From Edaphobacter aggregans DSM 19364 (GTDB lineage: Bacteria; Acidobacteriota; Terriglobia; Terriglobales; Acidobacteriaceae): a stretch of 64,000 nt of DNA. Below the pieces are notes generated by a model, which had not been told where the DNA came from, did no database searches, and saw only the letters and a list, made by a program, of their open reading frames with translations. The translations under genes were made by a program, and so were the position numbers. Where the stretch lies: positions 1-64,000 of the forward strand of contig NZ_JQKI01000012.1 of assembly GCF_000745965.1 (NCBI RefSeq), given 5' to 3'. Below are positions 40,249-48,608 of the stretch, one piece after another; position 1 is the first letter of the stretch; each line of letters starts with the position of its first letter.

Positions 40249-41661
40249 TTGACAATCAATGTTTTTGAAATATCGGAAGCTGAACGAAATAGAGTATTGG
40301 CGATCGAGGAAGGCCATTTTGCCGATTTGAAAGCTATTCAAATCGCACCTGGTAAGCTGACCAAGACAATAGCAGCGCTCTCTAACGCAGACGGCGGAGA
40401 GGTCTACGTAGGTATAGACGAAGACAAGAAGAATCAATTGAAGTCGTGGGCAGGGTTCGCGACTCCAGAAGCTGCAAATGGACACATTCAGATATTCGAA
40501 AAGCTTTTTCCATTAGGGGATGGCTATACATACTCGTTCCTTAAATGTGGTAGCAGCAACGGACTAGTGTTAAAGATCGAAATACAGAAGAGCCGCAATA
40601 TAAAAAAAGCGTCCGATGACATCGTTTATGTTCGAAGAGGCGCACAAAGTATGCCCTACACAACCGCCGATGATTTGGCGCGCTTAGCACGTAACTAAGG
40701 TCTTACATCGTTCGAAACAGAGACAGTGAATGCAGACCCAGTCGTCCTCACAAATTCAGCGGTCAGCCTGCAATTCATGCTTGAAATCGTTCCTACGGCA
40801 GAGCCAGATGCTTGGTTACGTAAGCAACAGGTCATTGTCGGCGATAAACCCACGGTAGCAGGTGTTGTGCTCTTCGCTGAAGAGCCGCAAGCGCTTCTCC
40901 CAAAACGCTCTGGCATAAAGATCTATCGCTACAAGACAACAGCTGACGAGGGAACAAGAGAAACGCTTGATGGTGATCCTCTCTCGATTGAAGGTCATGC
41001 GTAGCAACAGGTCATGGATTCGGTGAAAACCACTTCAGCAATTATCGAATCCGTCCGGGTCAATACGCCCGAGGGTCTTGAGCCAGTTAAATACCCAATA
41101 ACAGCACTCCACGAAGTCATCACTAACTAATGCAGTCTTGCATCGGGACTATAGCCTTGCAGATGACATCCATATTCGGACTTTCGATAACCGTGTAGAG
41201 GTAATAAGTCCCGGTTCGTTACCGGCTCATATCACCCCTGAAAATATTCTTGAAGAACGTTTTTCTAGAAACGGCGTGATTGTCAGGTTGATCAATAAGT
41301 TTCCCAATCCACCAAACAAGGATGTTGGAGAAGGATTGAATTCAGCTTTTTTGGCAATGCGCGATATGAAGCTCAAACCGCCAATCATTCAACAAGGAAA
41401 CAATTCGGTCAAAGTCGTTCTAAAACATGAACCTCTTGCCACACCAGAGGAACTCATTCTGAATTACTTACAAACGAATGACAGTATCAAAAATAGTGTC
41501 GCGCGTGAGATATGCTTCATCGGGTCCGAAATAAAATGAAAGGCATCCTGCAACGTTTAGTTGCGAAGGGGATGATCGAACTCGTGCCCGGTACGACTAG
41601 GTATTCTGCCGCATATCGGCTTGTTAGAAGAGTGGCAGCGCGCGGTCCGGTGATCCAATAG
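40249..41661 (+). pseudogene. Decayed Schlafen/AlbA_2-type ATP-binding protein gene, low GC
   Basis: Four open pieces reconstruct one protein. 40249-40698 holds the AlbA_2 domain (FADLKAIQIAPGKLTKTIAAL, NADGGEVYVGIDED). After TAA at 40696, the same frame goes on with TVNADPVVLTNSAVSLQFML and LLPKRSGIKIYRYKTTADEG to TAG at 41002, then to LHEVITN and a stop. A 4-nt surplus near 41124 shifts the frame to LHRDYSLADDIHIRTFDNRVEV, which continues to TGA at 41537. One more shift gives MKGILQRLVAKGMIELVPGT and the final TAG at 41659. At least two nonsense codons and two frameshifts make it a pseudogene. Base composition is clearly AT-richer than ffh, which suggests horizontal origin. Confidence 0.88.
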
Positions 41662-41670
41662 CCTAAGTGG

Positions 41671-41803
41671 GACGGGTGCCCCACATCTGAAAGCTAGCCA
41701 CAAAACCGGGTGGACGGGTGGCCCACATCTGACTATCCAGTCACGAATCGGGTGCCCCATATCTCGATTATGAGATGTGGGCATTCGCGCAACGCGCGAA
41801 CCG
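41671..41803. repeat. Dispersed hairpin repeat, copy A
   Basis: Two GGTGCCCCACATCT / GGTGGCCCACATCT blocks lead to a hairpin GCCCCATATCTC...GAGATGTGGGC, followed by a second hairpin TTCGCGC-AAC-GCGCGAA and CCG. The same two-hairpin layout recurs at 42639, 43763, 44669 and 45444. The stretch 41804-42019 holds only degenerate pieces of it (e.g. GGTGGCTCACATCTAG at 41889) and no supportable gene. Confidence 0.8.
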
Positions 41804-42019
41804 ATACCCTAAAAATCAACCCATGCCGCTGGGCCTCAAGCGCTACCAACAGGAAGGTGACCACCACTTCATCACCTTCAGTTGGACAGGTGGCTCACAT
41901 CTAGTGGCATGTCGCAGAAACAACGTTACTGCGGATGCGGCGGCTCGGATCGGAATATTTCCACTGGATCTGCCCGAGTTGCTCCATGATGCGGCCGACT
42001 CGGGCTAAAAGCGCAATGG

Positions 42020-42568
<549 letters not shown>

Positions 42569-42638
42569 TACGCAAGAGTACCGCCGATGGGGTAGACCAG
42601 GCCGGGTGGCGCATACATAAATTCCCTCCGACACATCA

Positions 42639-42802
42639 GGTGCCCCATTCATGCGGCTTCATCGCATGAGTGGGATCATTCGCGCAGAGCGCGAACCGCC
42701 TTGCTTAAGGGCACGGCTTCAGCCGTGCCGAAAAGTCCGCTGCAAAGCGGCGTACCGCACTGCCGTAGGCCGGAGTGAAGCCCGCAGGGCGAAACGACTG
42801 AT
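42639..42802. repeat. Dispersed hairpin repeat, copy B (long form)
   Basis: It begins GGTGCCCCATTCATGCGGC, with arms CCCATTCATGCG / CGCATGAGTGGG. The TTCGCGCAGAGCGCGAA hairpin follows, then CCTTGCTTAAGGGCACGG-CTTCAG-CCGTGCC, then CCGCTGCAAAGCGGCGTACCG and a GGCCGGAGTGAAGCCC block. Copy C repeats the whole ~165-nt arrangement with about 85-90 percent identity by eye. Confidence 0.85.
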
Positions 42803-42871
42803 CCATTCACAACTGCCTTCCACTGCCAAATCAGCGTAAGCTGGAGCACAAATTCCCAGCATGGACTCTCT

Positions 42872-43315
42872 ATGAACTCAACGATCAAGTCGTCTCTTCC
42901 AAAGAGTGCTGTCGGTGCCGAGGTCTCGCTGTTCAGGCTGTATACGCTGCGCCTCTGCTATTTGATACTTGCCGCCGGACTGGGCACGTACATCTGGCCC
43001 AACGTCATTCACCACACCAACGAGCTGGCGATAACCAAAGGTCCCCTGCTCGCATTGCTGGCCGGCCTTGGAGCAACTGCAATCCTCGGGCTTCGGTACC
43101 CCGTCCAGATGATCCCGCTACTTCTCTTTGAGCTGATCTGGAAGACCATCTATCTCATCGCCTTCGCGCTTCCGCTATGGTCAGCCCATCAGATCACCGC
43201 GGCGGCCGCTGAAGATATCAAAGCCTGCCTCATGGTGGTGATCTTCCTGCCTCTTATCCCGTGGCGTTACGTCTTTACGCATTACATCGTGCAGCGAGGC
43301 GAGCGCTGGAGATAA
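42872..43315 (+). CDS. Small integral membrane protein, unknown function
   Basis: 147 residues with four hydrophobic helices: LCYLILAAGLGTYIWPNV, GPLLALLAGLGATAILGL, MIPLLLFELIWKTIYLIAFALP and CLMVVIFLPLIPWRYVF. The N-terminus is polar and Ser-rich. No conserved domain was recognised. It stands alone between two copies of the dispersed repeat, with a third hairpin piece (TTCGCGCAAAAGCGCGAACCG) at 43332-43352 just after its stop. Confidence 0.7.
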   Translation: MNSTIKSSLPKSAVGAEVSLFRLYTLRLCYLILAAGLGTYIWPNVIHHTNELAITKGPLLALLAGLGATAILGLRYPVQMIPLLLFELIWKTIYLIAFALPLWSAHQITAAAAEDIKACLMVVIFLPLIPWRYVFTHYIVQRGERWR

Positions 43316-43368
43316 CCGATCCGTACACATGAACGGAGATTCGCGCAAAAGCGCGAACCGACACAGCC

Positions 43369-43731
43369 TCACTTACTGCGAGCCTTCTTCCGCACCGGCT
43401 TAGCCTTCCCCTCCAGGGTCGAAACAAACTCAAACCCCCGCTCGGCCCACCGTTTCACCTCTCTATCCGTCCCGCTTCCATCAGGATCCACGTAGACATA
43501 CCCCTTCATAGGCCGACCGGTGAAGTCCATCGGACGCACATGCGGCTCCCTCAGCGCATCTTCATGACGGTCCGGTCCCACCCGCACCATCAGGTCGTCC
43601 TTCACAATCCCGCAGAACATCTTCCCATCCAGCAGAAATGCGACGCCACCGAACATCTTCTTCTCGGTCACACCCACGCGGCCGCCCACCGTGCGCCGAA
43701 TCCGTTCCTGAAGCATCTCGTCGTATGCCAT
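43369..43731 (-). CDS. TfoX/Sxy N-terminal domain protein
   Basis: 120 residues from ATG 43731, which has AGGAG at the right distance; upstream residues in the longer frame come from repeat DNA. The TfoX_N pattern is seen in ERIRRTVGGRVGVTEKKMFGGVAFLLDGKMFCGIV.. and in VRVGPDRHEDALREPHVRPMDFTGRPMKGYVYV. The C-terminus is basic (KAKPVRKKARSK). Stand-alone TfoX_N proteins are not shown to control competence; role unknown. Confidence 0.88.
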   Translation of the reverse strand: MAYDEMLQERIRRTVGGRVGVTEKKMFGGVAFLLDGKMFCGIVKDDLMVRVGPDRHEDALREPHVRPMDFTGRPMKGYVYVDPDGSGTDREVKRWAERGFEFVSTLEGKAKPVRKKARSK

Positions 43732-43762
43732 ACCCACTCCTTCTGAGGAATGGTATCGAACA

Positions 43763-43986
43763 GGTGGCCCCCACATCTGATCAGTCCGACAAATGCCGCG
43801 TTCCCCATTCATGCGGTCTAATCGCATGAGTGGGCCATTCGCGCAGAGCGCGAACCGCCTTGCTTAAGGGCACCGCTTCAGAGCCTGCCCTGAGCGCAGT
43901 CGAATGGGTGCCGAAAAGTCCGCCGCAAAGCGGCGTACCGCACTACCGTGGGCCGGAGTGAAGCCCGAAGGGCGGAACGACTAATC
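43763..43986. repeat. Dispersed hairpin repeat, copy C with nested insertion
   Basis: Same order of blocks as copy B: GGTGGCCCCCACATCTGA, CCCATTCATGCGG...CGCATGAGTGGG, TTCGCGCAGAGCGCGAA, GGGCACCG...GGTGCC, CCGCCGCAAAGCGGCGTACCG, GGCCGGAGTGAAGCCC. Inside the GGCAC hairpin loop lies an extra ~28-nt block at 43881-43908 (GAGCCTGCCCTGAGCGCAGT and 8 more) absent from copy B. The region 43987-44171 after it holds no recognisable gene. Confidence 0.85.
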
Positions 43987-44171
43987 TGCTCAAGGAAGCG
44001 CATGAAGCACGAACCCCCAAAGATCCTGTCAAGCCCCCAAACCTGTGCAAAACGCCCGCTGAATCACCACATCCAAAACAAACCAAATCACTTCCCACCC
44101 AAAAACAAATCCCCTAAAGCTGCCGTTTTACCCACCTCAACTCTCTACAATAGAAGTAGGTACAAAAAAGC

Positions 44172-44204
44172 AAGCCCCGGCACCCGCCGGGGCTTCTCGT
44201 TTTA
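44172..44204. terminator. Orphan bidirectional terminator-like hairpin
   Basis: AAGCCCCGGC / GCCGGGGCTT forms a strong stem with a short loop. On the + strand it is followed by CTCGTTTT, and on the - strand by GCTTTTTTG. No gene reads into it closely from either side, so its transcript is unknown. Confidence 0.6.
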
Positions 44205-44299
44205 ACCCACAACCACAGTCTGGCAATCGAATTGCGTCCGAGGTCCAGACCTAAATTCTCTACTTTGAAGATCTTGCACAAAAACAAGGGGGTACACCC

Positions 44300-44686
44300 A
44301 TGAACGAAGCCACAACCAACTACGACCAGCCGAACAACAGCTACCAGTGCCACCACATCTTCCCCGACAACGCCCGCTGCGGCAGCCCGCGCATGCGCAA
44401 CGAGCAGTTCTGCTACTTCCACCACGACTCTCGCCGCCCCGTCGTCCGCCCCGAGCAGCGCATCGCGCGCCGCAGCACCTTCTCTCTCTTCACCCCCACC
44501 AGCCACGACTCCATCCAGGAGTCCCTCGGCGAGCTCCTCATTCGCATCGCCGCCAACGACATCGACCCGCGCCGCGCCGGCCTCCTCCTCTACTGCCTCC
44601 AGATCGCCTCCGCCAACCTACGTACCGCCCAGAAGGCGCAACAAACCCAGACTCCACCGGAGGCAGATGGCCCACATCTAGGTTGA
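44300..44686 (+). CDS. Small Cys/His-rich protein, unknown function
   Basis: 128 residues. YQCHHIFPDNARCGSPRMR and NEQFCYFHHDSRRP contain three Cys and several His residues in a pattern (C-x9-C-x11-C-x2-HH) that could bind zinc. A C-terminal helical region follows (LGELLIRIAANDIDPRRAGLL, LYCLQIASANLRTAQKAQQ). Similar small proteins occur in acidobacterial genomes, but no function is known. The last residues (DGPHLG) and the stop codon are supplied by the dispersed repeat that begins at 44669. Confidence 0.7.
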   Translation: MNEATTNYDQPNNSYQCHHIFPDNARCGSPRMRNEQFCYFHHDSRRPVVRPEQRIARRSTFSLFTPTSHDSIQESLGELLIRIAANDIDPRRAGLLLYCLQIASANLRTAQKAQQTQTPPEADGPHLG

Positions 44687-44759
44687 GTCGAAGAATCGGG
44701 TGCTCGGGTGCCCCATATCTCGATTCTGAGATGTGGGCATTCGCGCCACGCGCGAACCG
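44669..44759. repeat. Dispersed hairpin repeat, copy D
   Basis: GGCCCACATCTAGGTTGAGT and the following CGAAGAATCGGGT block are shared exactly or nearly so with copy E. They are followed by GCCCCATATCTCG...TGAGATGTGGGC and TTCGCGCCACGCGCGAACCG as in copy A. It overlaps the 3' end of the preceding small gene. Confidence 0.85.
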
Positions 44760-44839
44760 CTACCTACAACGCGTGCCCCATGTGTTGTAATGATTTGGAA
44801 ATCGAAGACCGCAAACGAACCAGCGCGGCAACTCCAACC

Positions 44840-45436
44840 ATGGCACAAACAGAACGTCCACTGAAGCAGGCCCTCCTTCTGACCTCCGGCTTCGGCGGTC
44901 TTCTTTTTATCGCTACTTTTCTGCTCCTCGGAATCCTCGCGATCCCCTACTCTCCCATACGAGAGACCATCAGCGCGCTTGAGTTCACCTCGCTCGGCAT
45001 CGCCCAGCGCATCAACTTTGCCGTCTTCGGCCTCCTACTCATCGCCTTCGCCTTCGCACTGCGCACCGAACTGCATCACGGTCGCGGCGCACGGCTAATA
45101 CCCCTCCTCCAGTTCCTCTCCGGACTCGCCGTCATCGGCGACGGCCTCTTCATTCACGAGCCCCTTCACCTCATCTGCGACCTGATCGCCTTCAACTCGA
45201 CACTGCTCATCCTTTTCCTCTTTGCCTGGCGCTTCTGGCCCGATCCTCGCTGGAAGCACTGGGCCTACTACTCCATCGTCACTGCGCTGCTGATGATGTG
45301 CTTCCTCACCGCCTTCGGACTCACCAACCATCCCGGCGGCGGACCGGCCGGAGCCATGGAAAAACTCGCTACCGTCACCCGTACACTATGGTCCGCGCTC
45401 CTCACCCTCAAACTTCTTCGAGGCGCTCGCCTGTAA
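44840..45436 (+). CDS. DUF998 family membrane protein
   Basis: 198 residues from ATG 44840 (MAQTERPLKQALLLT). The open frame before it translates the dispersed repeat and is not coding. Six helices are seen: FGGLLFIATFLLLGIL, INFAVFGLLLIAFAFAL, LIPLLQFLSGLAVIGDGLF, LIAFNSTLLILFLFAWRF, WAYYSIVTALLMMCFLTAFG and TRTLWSALLTLKLL. PYSPIRETISALE is like the conserved loop of DUF998. Function unknown. Confidence 0.78.
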   Translation: MAQTERPLKQALLLTSGFGGLLFIATFLLLGILAIPYSPIRETISALEFTSLGIAQRINFAVFGLLLIAFAFALRTELHHGRGARLIPLLQFLSGLAVIGDGLFIHEPLHLICDLIAFNSTLLILFLFAWRFWPDPRWKHWAYYSIVTALLMMCFLTAFGLTNHPGGGPAGAMEKLATVTRTLWSALLTLKLLRGARL

Positions 45437-45443
45437 CACCGCG

Positions 45444-45544
45444 GGCGGGTGGCCCACATCTAGGTTGAGTCGAAGAATCGGATGCCCCATCTTCGCGACG
45501 GCTTCATCTCGCCGAGGTGGGACATTCGCGCAAAGCGCGAACCC
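45444..45544. repeat. Dispersed hairpin repeat, copy E
   Basis: GGGTGGCCCACATCTAGGTT leads into the GAGTCGAAGAATCGG block, then ATGCCCCATCTTCGCGACGG, CCGAGGTGGGACATTCGCGC and AAAGCGCGAACC. It lies between the DUF998 gene and the haemoglobin gene. The first hairpin is altered in its loop compared with copies A and D. Confidence 0.82.
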
Positions 45545-45562
45545 CAACGCTAAACTGTATCC

Positions 45563-45943
45563 ATGGCCGACAAGATCACGGAATCCGAGATCAGCACTCT
45601 CGTCGACACCTTCTACGCCAAAGTCCGCCTCGACCCCGACATCGGCCCCATCTTCAATGCCATCGTCGGCGACTGGCCCCATCACCTCGCCACCCTCAAG
45701 GACTTCTGGTCCACCGTCCTCCTAACCACCGGCCGCTACAAAGGCGACCCCCTGATGACCCACCTCCAGCTCCCGCTCGACCCCGATCACTTCTCCCGCT
45801 GGCTCACCCTCTTCGCCGAGACCGCCAACGAAGTCCTCTCGCCCGAGCATGCCGCCACCGTCATCGAAAAGTCCCACCGCATCGCCCAGAACTTTAAAGC
45901 CGGCATCGCCTATCGACAGACCCAGCAAGCCGCGGTCAGCTAA
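45563..45943 (+). CDS. Group III truncated haemoglobin
   Basis: 126 residues. The pattern ISTLVDTFYAKVRLDPDIGPIFN, followed by WPHHLATLKDFWSTVLLTTGRYKGDPL and HLQLPLDPDHFSRWLTLFAET, matches group III (Cgb/Ctb-type) truncated globins. The proximal haem-ligand His is in THLQL or DHFSRW; PHHLATLKDFWS is the distal region. These small haem proteins handle O2, NO or peroxides in the cytoplasm. No partner reductase is adjacent. Confidence 0.88.
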   Translation: MADKITESEISTLVDTFYAKVRLDPDIGPIFNAIVGDWPHHLATLKDFWSTVLLTTGRYKGDPLMTHLQLPLDPDHFSRWLTLFAETANEVLSPEHAATVIEKSHRIAQNFKAGIAYRQTQQAAVS

Positions 45944-46022
45944 GACCCCGACCATCCACGTAGGCTTCCATTCCCCTGTACCATTTCGTCGTCATCAGAC
46001 GAACAGCTCCAGGAGAACTCCA

Positions 46023-46832
46023 TTGCCGGGAAAATCTCCAAAGGCCAGCTACGTCCTCCCCCACACCCTCGCAGGCGAGCGCCAGCGCCTCGCCCTCATG
46101 TCCCAACTCCTCGACCCCATGCACCGAGCCCTTATCGAACGACTCGGCCTGCGCCTCGGCTGGCGATGCCTCGAGATCGGCTGCGGCAACGGCTCTATCT
46201 CTAAGTGGCTCGCCTCCAATGTCGGCCCCAAAGGACACGTCACCGCCACCGACATCGACCTCAGCTACATCGACCATCTCCACGCGCCGAACCTCGAAGT
46301 ACGCCAGCTGGACATCCTGAGGCACGAGGTCGAACCCGCCACCTACGATCTCGTCACCGCCCGCGCCGTACTGCATCACGTCAAGTCGCCAAAAAAGGCA
46401 GTCCAGCACATGGTCCGCTTCCTGAAGCCTAACGGCGTGCTGCTCTCCATCGAGCCTGACTTCCTCCCCGCCACCGCCGCCACACCCGAAGCTCTGCGCG
46501 CCTTCTGGCAAGCCTGGCTCCAGTGGTCGGCGTCGGTAGGCATCGACTACTTCATCGGACGCAAGATGCCAGCCCTCCTCTCCGCATCCGGATTGAACCC
46601 AGTCAGCGCCGAAGGCACCACCGCCATCTATCCCGGACAATCCCCCTGGGCAAGGTACTGGCTCGAAACCCTTGAGGAGCTCCGTCCCCGGCTGATCGAG
46701 TCAGGCTACGTCTCCCGCACCATGCTGACACACTTCAACCGCCTGTACTCCGACCCGCGCATCTGGACCAGCGCAATCACCTTCGTTGCATCCTCGGGAA
46801 CCAAGCCGCAAGCCCCTCGCAAACTCCGCTAG
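46023..46832 (+). CDS. Class I SAM-dependent methyltransferase
   Basis: 269 residues from TTG 46023, which has AGGAG 7 nt upstream; no ATG is available before the conserved region. Motif I is CLEIGCGNGSISKWLA (~residues 44-59), motif II VTATDIDLSYID, and post-motif regions YDLVTARAVLHHV and FLKPNGVLLSIEPDF follow. A C-terminal ~90-residue part (WQAWLQWSASVGIDYFIGRK) is typical of small-molecule methyltransferases. The substrate is unknown. It is followed by the VOC gene after 29 nt. Confidence 0.87.
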   Translation: MPGKSPKASYVLPHTLAGERQRLALMSQLLDPMHRALIERLGLRLGWRCLEIGCGNGSISKWLASNVGPKGHVTATDIDLSYIDHLHAPNLEVRQLDILRHEVEPATYDLVTARAVLHHVKSPKKAVQHMVRFLKPNGVLLSIEPDFLPATAATPEALRAFWQAWLQWSASVGIDYFIGRKMPALLSASGLNPVSAEGTTAIYPGQSPWARYWLETLEELRPRLIESGYVSRTMLTHFNRLYSDPRIWTSAITFVASSGTKPQAPRKLR

Positions 46833-46861
46833 ACTTATCCACGCACCCTCAAAGGAGTTCC

Positions 46862-47257
46862 ATGAGCTCCAGCCCAAAAACCACCATCGCCCCCATGCTC
46901 TCCGTCCGAGACGGAGCCAGAGCGGTCGACTTCTACACAGCAGCCTTCGGTGCAGAAGTGGTCTTCCGCCAGGACGACCCGGACGGATCAGTCGTCGCCC
47001 AGCTCTCCGTCAACGGAGCCGAGTTCTGGCTCGCCGACGAATCGCCAGAACACCTGAACTTCAGTCCCGAGACCCTCAACGGCGGCACCGTCCGCATCAT
47101 CCTCACCACCGACGACCCCGACGCTGCCTATCGCCGAGCCGTCTCCGCAGGAGCCACCGTCGTCTGGGACATGACCAACGAATACGGCTGGCGCATCGGA
47201 AGGCTCGTCGATCCCTTCGGCCACCACTGGGAGATCGGCAAGCCGGAGAGCGCCTGA
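46862..47257 (+). CDS. VOC-family protein, PhnB-like
   Basis: 131 residues with AAAGGAG before the ATG. The glyoxalase fold is seen in IAPMLSVRDGARAVDFYTAAFGA, EFWLADESPEHLN, TVRIILTTDDPDAAYRRAVSAGA and WDMTNEYGWRIGRLVDPFGHHWEI. The metal-binding His/Glu positions near GHHWEIG are present. Likely a lyase, dioxygenase or resistance-type binding protein of the VOC superfamily; no substrate can be named. A fragment of a near copy lies at 47775-47879. Confidence 0.88.
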   Translation: MSSSPKTTIAPMLSVRDGARAVDFYTAAFGAEVVFRQDDPDGSVVAQLSVNGAEFWLADESPEHLNFSPETLNGGTVRIILTTDDPDAAYRRAVSAGATVVWDMTNEYGWRIGRLVDPFGHHWEIGKPESA

Positions 47258-47369
47258 GCACATCCGCAGTCGGCCTCTTAGCTGGTTTTAGATACCCCCT
47301 CCCCTTCTGGAGCTACAATGGCGCACCCCGGGGAAGCACCATTCCAGTCTCACGAAAGAGAGAGCAGCC

Positions 47370-47768
47370 ATGCTTGGAGAACAGATTGGCGAAACCAAAG
47401 GAAGACGACTTGTCCGACGCGTCATCTCCATCGACCCACCAACCGCAGAAGTATCCTTTGAAGACACCGGCCAGATGCTCGGCATCCCCACCACCGGCAT
47501 GGGAACCTACACCTCCGTCATCCGTCCCGACGGCTCCATCCTTGGCCACGGACAGGGCCTCAGTCTCACCCAGGATGGCGAGGCCATCACCTGGACCGGA
47601 ACCGGCGTAGGCAAATTCGGCCCCGGCGGCGCCGTCAGCTACCGCGGCATGCTCTTCCTCCAAACCCCGTCCCAGAAGCTCGCCCGCGTCAACAATGCCT
47701 GCGCGGCCTTCGAGTACGAAGTCGATGCCACCGGCAACACGAACTCCAAACTATGGGAGTGGAAGTAG
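47370..47768 (+). CDS. Conserved hypothetical protein
   Basis: 132 residues from ATG 47370. Beta-rich, with no signal peptide or membrane helix. Recurrent Gly-Thr turns are seen (GMGTYTSVIRPDGSILGHGQG, TGTGVGKFGPGGAVSYRG). The end YEVDATGNTNSKLWEWK is regular and strand-like. I do not recognise a named family; the sequence looks like a small lipocalin- or allene-oxide-cyclase-like barrel, which is only a guess. Coding is supported by consistent third-position GC and by a GAGAGAG-like site upstream. Confidence 0.65.
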   Translation: MLGEQIGETKGRRLVRRVISIDPPTAEVSFEDTGQMLGIPTTGMGTYTSVIRPDGSILGHGQGLSLTQDGEAITWTGTGVGKFGPGGAVSYRGMLFLQTPSQKLARVNNACAAFEYEVDATGNTNSKLWEWK

Positions 47769-47774
47769 GGCTGT

Positions 47775-47879
47775 GTTCTGGCTCGCCGAGGAATCTCCAG
47801 AGCACCTGAACTTCAGCCACGAGACCCTCAACAGCGGAACCGTCCGCATGATCCCACCACCGACGACCCCGACGCTGCT
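47775..47879 (+). pseudogene. Truncated duplicate fragment of the VOC gene
   Basis: About 105 nt closely match the interior of the intact VOC gene (47026-47131): FWLAEESPEHLNFSHETLNSGTVRM against FWLADESPEHLNFSPETLNGGTVRI. A one-base deletion then shifts the frame before DDPDAA. Neither end of the gene is present. The fragment runs into the 3' end of the minus-strand peroxiredoxin-like gene, whose stop codon (47878-47880) lies at its border. Confidence 0.85.
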
Positions 47880-48570
47880 ACGAGCGTTGCTTGAGTGCGG
47901 CGAGGACTTCGGCTGGCTCGGGGCGGACGCGGAAGTCGGCGTGGGCCTCGGCGAAGGTGATGACGTTTTGCTGGTTGATAACGAAGGTGCCGGGGAGCGG
48001 AAGGCGCCAACTGGCTTCGGTGGCGTTGTGGTAGCTGAGGCCGGCGTTGTTGAAGGGGATGTTGACGAGGATGGACTGGAAGTAGCGGCGCTGCTCGGGC
48101 GAGACGGTGTAAGCGAGGCCGAACTGTGCGGCAAGCTCGCAGCCGGCGTCGGCGAGGAGGGGGAGCTGCAGGCCGTGCTGGTCGATGGTGAAGTTGTTCT
48201 GGCGCGTGTTCTGCGGGGAGATGGCGACGAAGAGCGCGCCGCGGCTGCGGACTTCGGTGTAGAGGTCGCGCCAGGCCTCGAGCTCGGTGACGCAGTAGGG
48301 GTCCCAGCGGCCACGGAAGAAGTTGACGACGAGCGGACCGAGGGCGAGGAGGTCGGCGGAGTTGACGGGCTTGCCGGTGTGGGCGTCGGGCAGGGAGAAG
48401 GGTGGAGCGGGCTGACCGGGCTTGAGGACGAGGTCCTCGATGCCGGTGGCGAAGAGCTCGGCGATGGTGCGCTCGGAAAAGGCGAGGCGTTCGGGCTGCA
48501 CGAGCGCGCGGGTGTTCTGGGTGATCTGGTCGAGCTGGTCCTGGAGGGAGGTCTTGAGTGAAGAGGCCAC
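47878..48570 (-). CDS. Peroxiredoxin-like (AhpC/TSA) protein with altered active site
   Basis: 230 residues. N-terminal helices (SLKTSLQDQLDQITQNTRAL) precede a thioredoxin-fold AhpC/TSA domain: LKPGQPAPPFSLPDAHTGKPVNSADLL, PLVVNFFRGRWDPYCVTELEAW, VAISPQNTRQNNF and LPLPGTFVINQQNVITFAEAHADFRVRPEP. In relatives the active-site loop reads RGxWCPYC; here the first Cys is Asp, leaving one Cys in WDPYC. Peroxidase or thiol-disulfide activity may therefore be changed. Cytoplasmic, as no signal peptide is seen. Confidence 0.82.
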   Translation of the reverse strand: MASSLKTSLQDQLDQITQNTRALVQPERLAFSERTIAELFATGIEDLVLKPGQPAPPFSLPDAHTGKPVNSADLLALGPLVVNFFRGRWDPYCVTELEAWRDLYTEVRSRGALFVAISPQNTRQNNFTIDQHGLQLPLLADAGCELAAQFGLAYTVSPEQRRYFQSILVNIPFNNAGLSYHNATEASWRLPLPGTFVINQQNVITFAEAHADFRVRPEPAEVLAALKQRS

Positions 48571-48608
48571 GAATTAATTATCGCAGCCTCTCGGGGGTGA
48601 TTGCGGGA

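Noticed and set aside
41710-42008. Short frames between the Schlafen relic and the DHFR-like gene
   Set aside because: They translate the dispersed repeat (e.g. PHISIMRCGHSRNAR, also seen in the spurious N-terminal part before 44840).
44708-44839. N-terminal extension of the DUF998 protein
   Set aside because: It is repeat copy D read through; the membrane protein begins naturally at 44840.
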